Shown: positions 61,666 to 64,000 of the stretch, piece after piece
How positions within the stretch are numbered: position 1 is the first letter of the stretch
Layout: each line of letters opens with the position of its first letter
Assembly (NCBI GenBank): GCA_019637095.1
Contig: JAHBWG010000033.1
Coordinates: 26,050-90,049, forward strand
Source of the DNA: Sandaracinaceae bacterium
Lineage (GTDB): Bacteria; Myxococcota_A; Polyangia; Polyangiales; Sandaracinaceae
Direction of reading: 5' to 3'
DNA length: 64,000 nt
The notes under the pieces: generated by a model
What the model saw: the letters and a program-made list of their open reading frames with translations, nothing else
Told to the model about the DNA's origin: nothing
The model's database searches: none
Made by a program: the position numbers and the translations under genes

Positions 61666-61732
61666 GCGCGTGAGCGGCGCCCCCGGGGCCACCCTCGCAT
61701 CGCCCTCCGAGTTGGGCGATGCTCCGTCGGCC

Positions 61733-64000
61733 ATGCGTCGCCGCGTCCCCCTCGCGCTCCTCGCCGTCACCCTCGCGCTGGCCGCCGCGCTCGCGCCGGC
61801 CGCGCCGTCCGTCCGCGCCGCGAGCGGCTCGCTCGCGACCACGAGCCCGATGGGCGGCAACGGCCACAACGTCAGCTTCGACGGCCGCCTCTTCATCGCG
61901 CGGCGCGGGCCCGACGCGGCGAGCGGGGGTTGGTTCCTGCAGATCCTGCGGCCGGAGCGGATCCGCTACCGCGCCGGCGGCGTCCCGGTGCTCGACGACG
62001 CGTTCAGCCCGCAGGTCCTCATCCAGCCGTTCGCCAACGGCGAGAACGCGCTCGCGATCTGCGAAGAGGACGCCGCGCGCACGCCCTACCGCTGCGACGA
62101 GGGCGGCGCGGCGAGCGCGGGCGGCGCCTACCACTGCTACGACCTCGTCATCGTCGACTCGAACGCCTACGAGGGCCAGCACAACGGCCTGCGGCGCCGC
62201 CGCCTCAAGCTCTGGGTGGCCAACCCCGGCACGCGCGACGCGGCGCTCCACCGCCACGAGTGGCAGAGCGGCTACGAGCCGATGCGCGCCGGCGCGCGCG
62301 ACCTGCGCGGCATCGAGCCGACCGTGACGCGCGATGGCCGGCTCCTCGTCTGGCAGGGGCACCCGGACAACGACGGCAAGATCGACATCCTGATGTACGC
62401 GACCAACGACGCGCCCTGCGGCGCGGGCGGCTGGGACGGGCCCCACGTCATCACGCACATGCACGCGGACGCGCGCGTGCGCGGTCGCTACCGGCTCGCC
62501 GAGCGGCAGCTGCGCGCGGCGGACGGGACGCCCTTCGCCGACCGCGCGCTCTTCCGAGGCGCGTACCCGTGGCTCTTCCCCGACGGCGACGCGATCAACT
62601 TCACCGCCGCGAACATGCCGTGCCGCGGGACCGAGAACCCGCCCGGCTGTGGCCCGCGGCGCAACGCCTTGAGCGTGATCGGCTACCCGACCAACTGGGG
62701 CATCGCGCACATCGACGGCGACGTGAACCCGTCGACGACCGACACCGTCCGGCTCTTCTTCTCGTCGCCGGGACCGGGCGCGTTCGGGCAGCTCCCGATC
62801 ACCGGCGGGATCGACGTGTGGCCCTTCTTCGGGAGCAACACGCAGAACTACGCCGAGGTCGTGTTCGACGACGCGCTCGACGGTCGCTACGCGGGCGTCT
62901 GGCACATGAACGAGTCGATCGACGCGGCGGGCAACCTCGATCGCGGCCGCACGCCCGACACGAGCGGCTACTTCAACACCGCCGTCGTGAACGGCGCGAT
63001 CTTCCCCGACGCCAACAACGGGCTCTTCGGCAAGGCGCTCGTGTTCGGCGGCGACGGCGATCACGTCGAGGTCCGCCACGACGCCTCGCTCGATCCGGTC
63101 AACGCGATCACCGTCGAGCTGTGGCTGCGCCCCGCGTCGCACGCGGACTGCGACGGCAACAACAACTACCGCGTGCTGCTCGCCAAGGGCGGCATCGCCG
63201 GGAGCTACTCGCTCGTGCTCGAGGAGAACATGACGCTCCACGCCCGCGTGCGGACGGGCGGCGTCGAGCGCTCGGCGCGCAGCGCGCGGCCGCTGACCGT
63301 CGGCGCGTGGGCGCACGTCGGCTTCACCTACGACGCGGCGACGGGGGCCCTGCGCCTCTTCACCGACGGCGCCGATGTCGGCGGCGCGTCGTTCCCCGCG
63401 ATCACGCTCGACGCGGTGACGGCGCCGCTCCGCATCGGCGGTCCGGGCGGCGCGCGGCCGACGTGCCCGAACGGCGACGGCTCGTTCCACGGCGACATCG
63501 ACGAGGTGCGCATCTCGCGCACCGTCCGCGATCTCACGTTCGCGCCGCGGCCTGGCAACGCGGCGGGCTTCGTCGATCAGTGGGTGCCCGAGCGCGTGGA
63601 GGCCGGCGCGTCGTTCGTCGCGCACCTCACGATGCGCAACCTCGGCACCACCGCGTGGTCGCCGGACACGCAGCACCGGCTCGGGGCGCAGGCGCCGATG
63701 GACAACGCGCGCTGGGGGACGGGGCGCGTGGACCTGCCGCGTCGTGTCCAGCCGGGCGAGACGATCACCATCGTCGCGAGCCTCACCGCGCCGACGGAGC
63801 TCGGCGAGCACGCGATGCAGTGGCGCATGGTGCACGAGGGCGCGGAGTGGTTCGGCGACGAGACCGCGCTCGCGACGGTGACGGTGGTGCCCGTGGGGAC
63901 GCTGCCGGACGCGGGGGCGCCGCCGCCGCTCGACGCGGGGCCGCCGCCAGGGACGGACGCCGGCGGTCCGCCGCCGGGCACCGACGCGGGGCCGCCGCCG
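61733..64000 (+). CDS. Large secreted LamG/NBR1-Ig protein (partial)
   Basis: 756 residues visible, C-terminus outside the window. Signal peptide MRRRVPLALLAVTLALAAAL and cleavage around VRAA. Residues 30-420 form an unrecognised, aromatic-rich secreted region (YAEVVFDDALDGRYAGVWHM near its end). A LamG domain lies about 430-600 (KALVFGGDGDHVEVRHDASL; ITVELWLRP; HVGFTYDAATGALRLFTDG; DEVRISRTVRDLTF). An NBR1-type Ig-like domain follows near 610-720 (FVDQWVPERVEAGASFVA, MRNLGTTAW, MQWRMVHEGAEWFG). The end is a Pro/Ala/Asp-rich linker. Probably a carbohydrate-binding surface or secreted protein. ATG 61733 is the only start that leads directly into a signal peptide. Confidence 0.78.
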   Translation, partial: MRRRVPLALLAVTLALAAALAPAAPSVRAASGSLATTSPMGGNGHNVSFDGRLFIARRGPDAASGGWFLQILRPERIRYRAGGVPVLDDAFSPQVLIQPFANGENALAICEEDAARTPYRCDEGGAASAGGAYHCYDLVIVDSNAYEGQHNGLRRRRLKLWVANPGTRDAALHRHEWQSGYEPMRAGARDLRGIEPTVTRDGRLLVWQGHPDNDGKIDILMYATNDAPCGAGGWDGPHVITHMHADARVRGRYRLAERQLRAADGTPFADRALFRGAYPWLFPDGDAINFTAANMPCRGTENPPGCGPRRNALSVIGYPTNWGIAHIDGDVNPSTTDTVRLFFSSPGPGAFGQLPITGGIDVWPFFGSNTQNYAEVVFDDALDGRYAGVWHMNESIDAAGNLDRGRTPDTSGYFNTAVVNGAIFPDANNGLFGKALVFGGDGDHVEVRHDASLDPVNAITVELWLRPASHADCDGNNNYRVLLAKGGIAGSYSLVLEENMTLHARVRTGGVERSARSARPLTVGAWAHVGFTYDAATGALRLFTDGADVGGASFPAITLDAVTAPLRIGGPGGARPTCPNGDGSFHGDIDEVRISRTVRDLTFAPRPGNAAGFVDQWVPERVEAGASFVAHLTMRNLGTTAWSPDTQHRLGAQAPMDNARWGTGRVDLPRRVQPGETITIVASLTAPTELGEHAMQWRMVHEGAEWFGDETALATVTVVPVGTLPDAGAPPPLDAGPPPGTDAGGPPPGTDAGPPP

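Overview
The window is a very GC-rich chromosomal stretch, densely coded on both strands. Its content points to the phylum Myxococcota, probably a Polyangia or Sandaracinus-like member. The evidence is several lipoproteins with Asp-Ala-Gly linkers, a trypsin-like protein with a MYXO-CTERM-like tail, large TPR proteins, a eukaryote-type 6-phosphofructo-2-kinase/fructose-2,6-bisphosphatase and many GTG starts. The genus cannot be fixed from the sequence alone. There is no rRNA, CRISPR array, transposase or prophage. There are two tRNA genes.

Layout. 1-6.5 kb: the N-terminal part of a 2-hydroxyacyl-CoA dehydratase-type activase (cut by the window edge) behind a tandem operator-like palindrome, and a giant TPR protein with an embedded C39-like cysteine peptidase. 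6.7-9.85 kb: a tight five-gene minus-strand operon of two V4R-domain proteins, an unrecognised 94-residue protein, a SufS-like PLP enzyme and a duplicated STAS-like protein. I could not match this set to a described pathway. 9.9-17.7 kb: ureidoglycolate lyase, a Tat-type lipoprotein, then a plus-strand operon of a TetR regulator, an ABC ATPase and two ABC-2 permeases fused to peptidase-like domains. One of these keeps HETAH and the other is degenerate. 17.7-24.6 kb: two surface lipoproteins, gpsA, an MFS/GPH symporter and a DPM-type glycosyltransferase.

24.6-32.9 kb: a histidine kinase/response regulator pair, a membrane-anchored HELRH protein behind a 22-bp perfect palindrome, a PPC-domain lipoprotein, two RNA methyltransferases and an acidic-linker TPR membrane protein. 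33-43.7 kb: lon, a discoidin-like membrane protein, an LpoA-like lipoprotein, the bifunctional PFK2/FBPase2, a HEAT protein coupled to a PQQ-propeller lipoprotein and two small proteins. 43.7-46.3 kb: an accessory-looking patch with an AT-rich 16-bp tandem repeat, an AAA+ ATPase fused to a PD-(D/E)XK-like nuclease, a DUF4241-like gene, and a 138-bp copy of the 3' end of the ATPase gene beyond it.

46.3-64 kb: a membrane protein, a tRNA-Lys/tRNA-Glu pair only 1 nt apart, dnaE, small conserved proteins, a trypsin homologue that has lost its catalytic His and Ser, a prepilin peptidase, then proB, proA, rsfS and rlmH, and finally the start of a large secreted LamG protein that runs off the edge. 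The best candidates for an undescribed system are the V4R/PLP operon, the active/inactive permease-peptidase pair and the ATPase-nuclease/DUF4241 locus with its duplicated gene tail.
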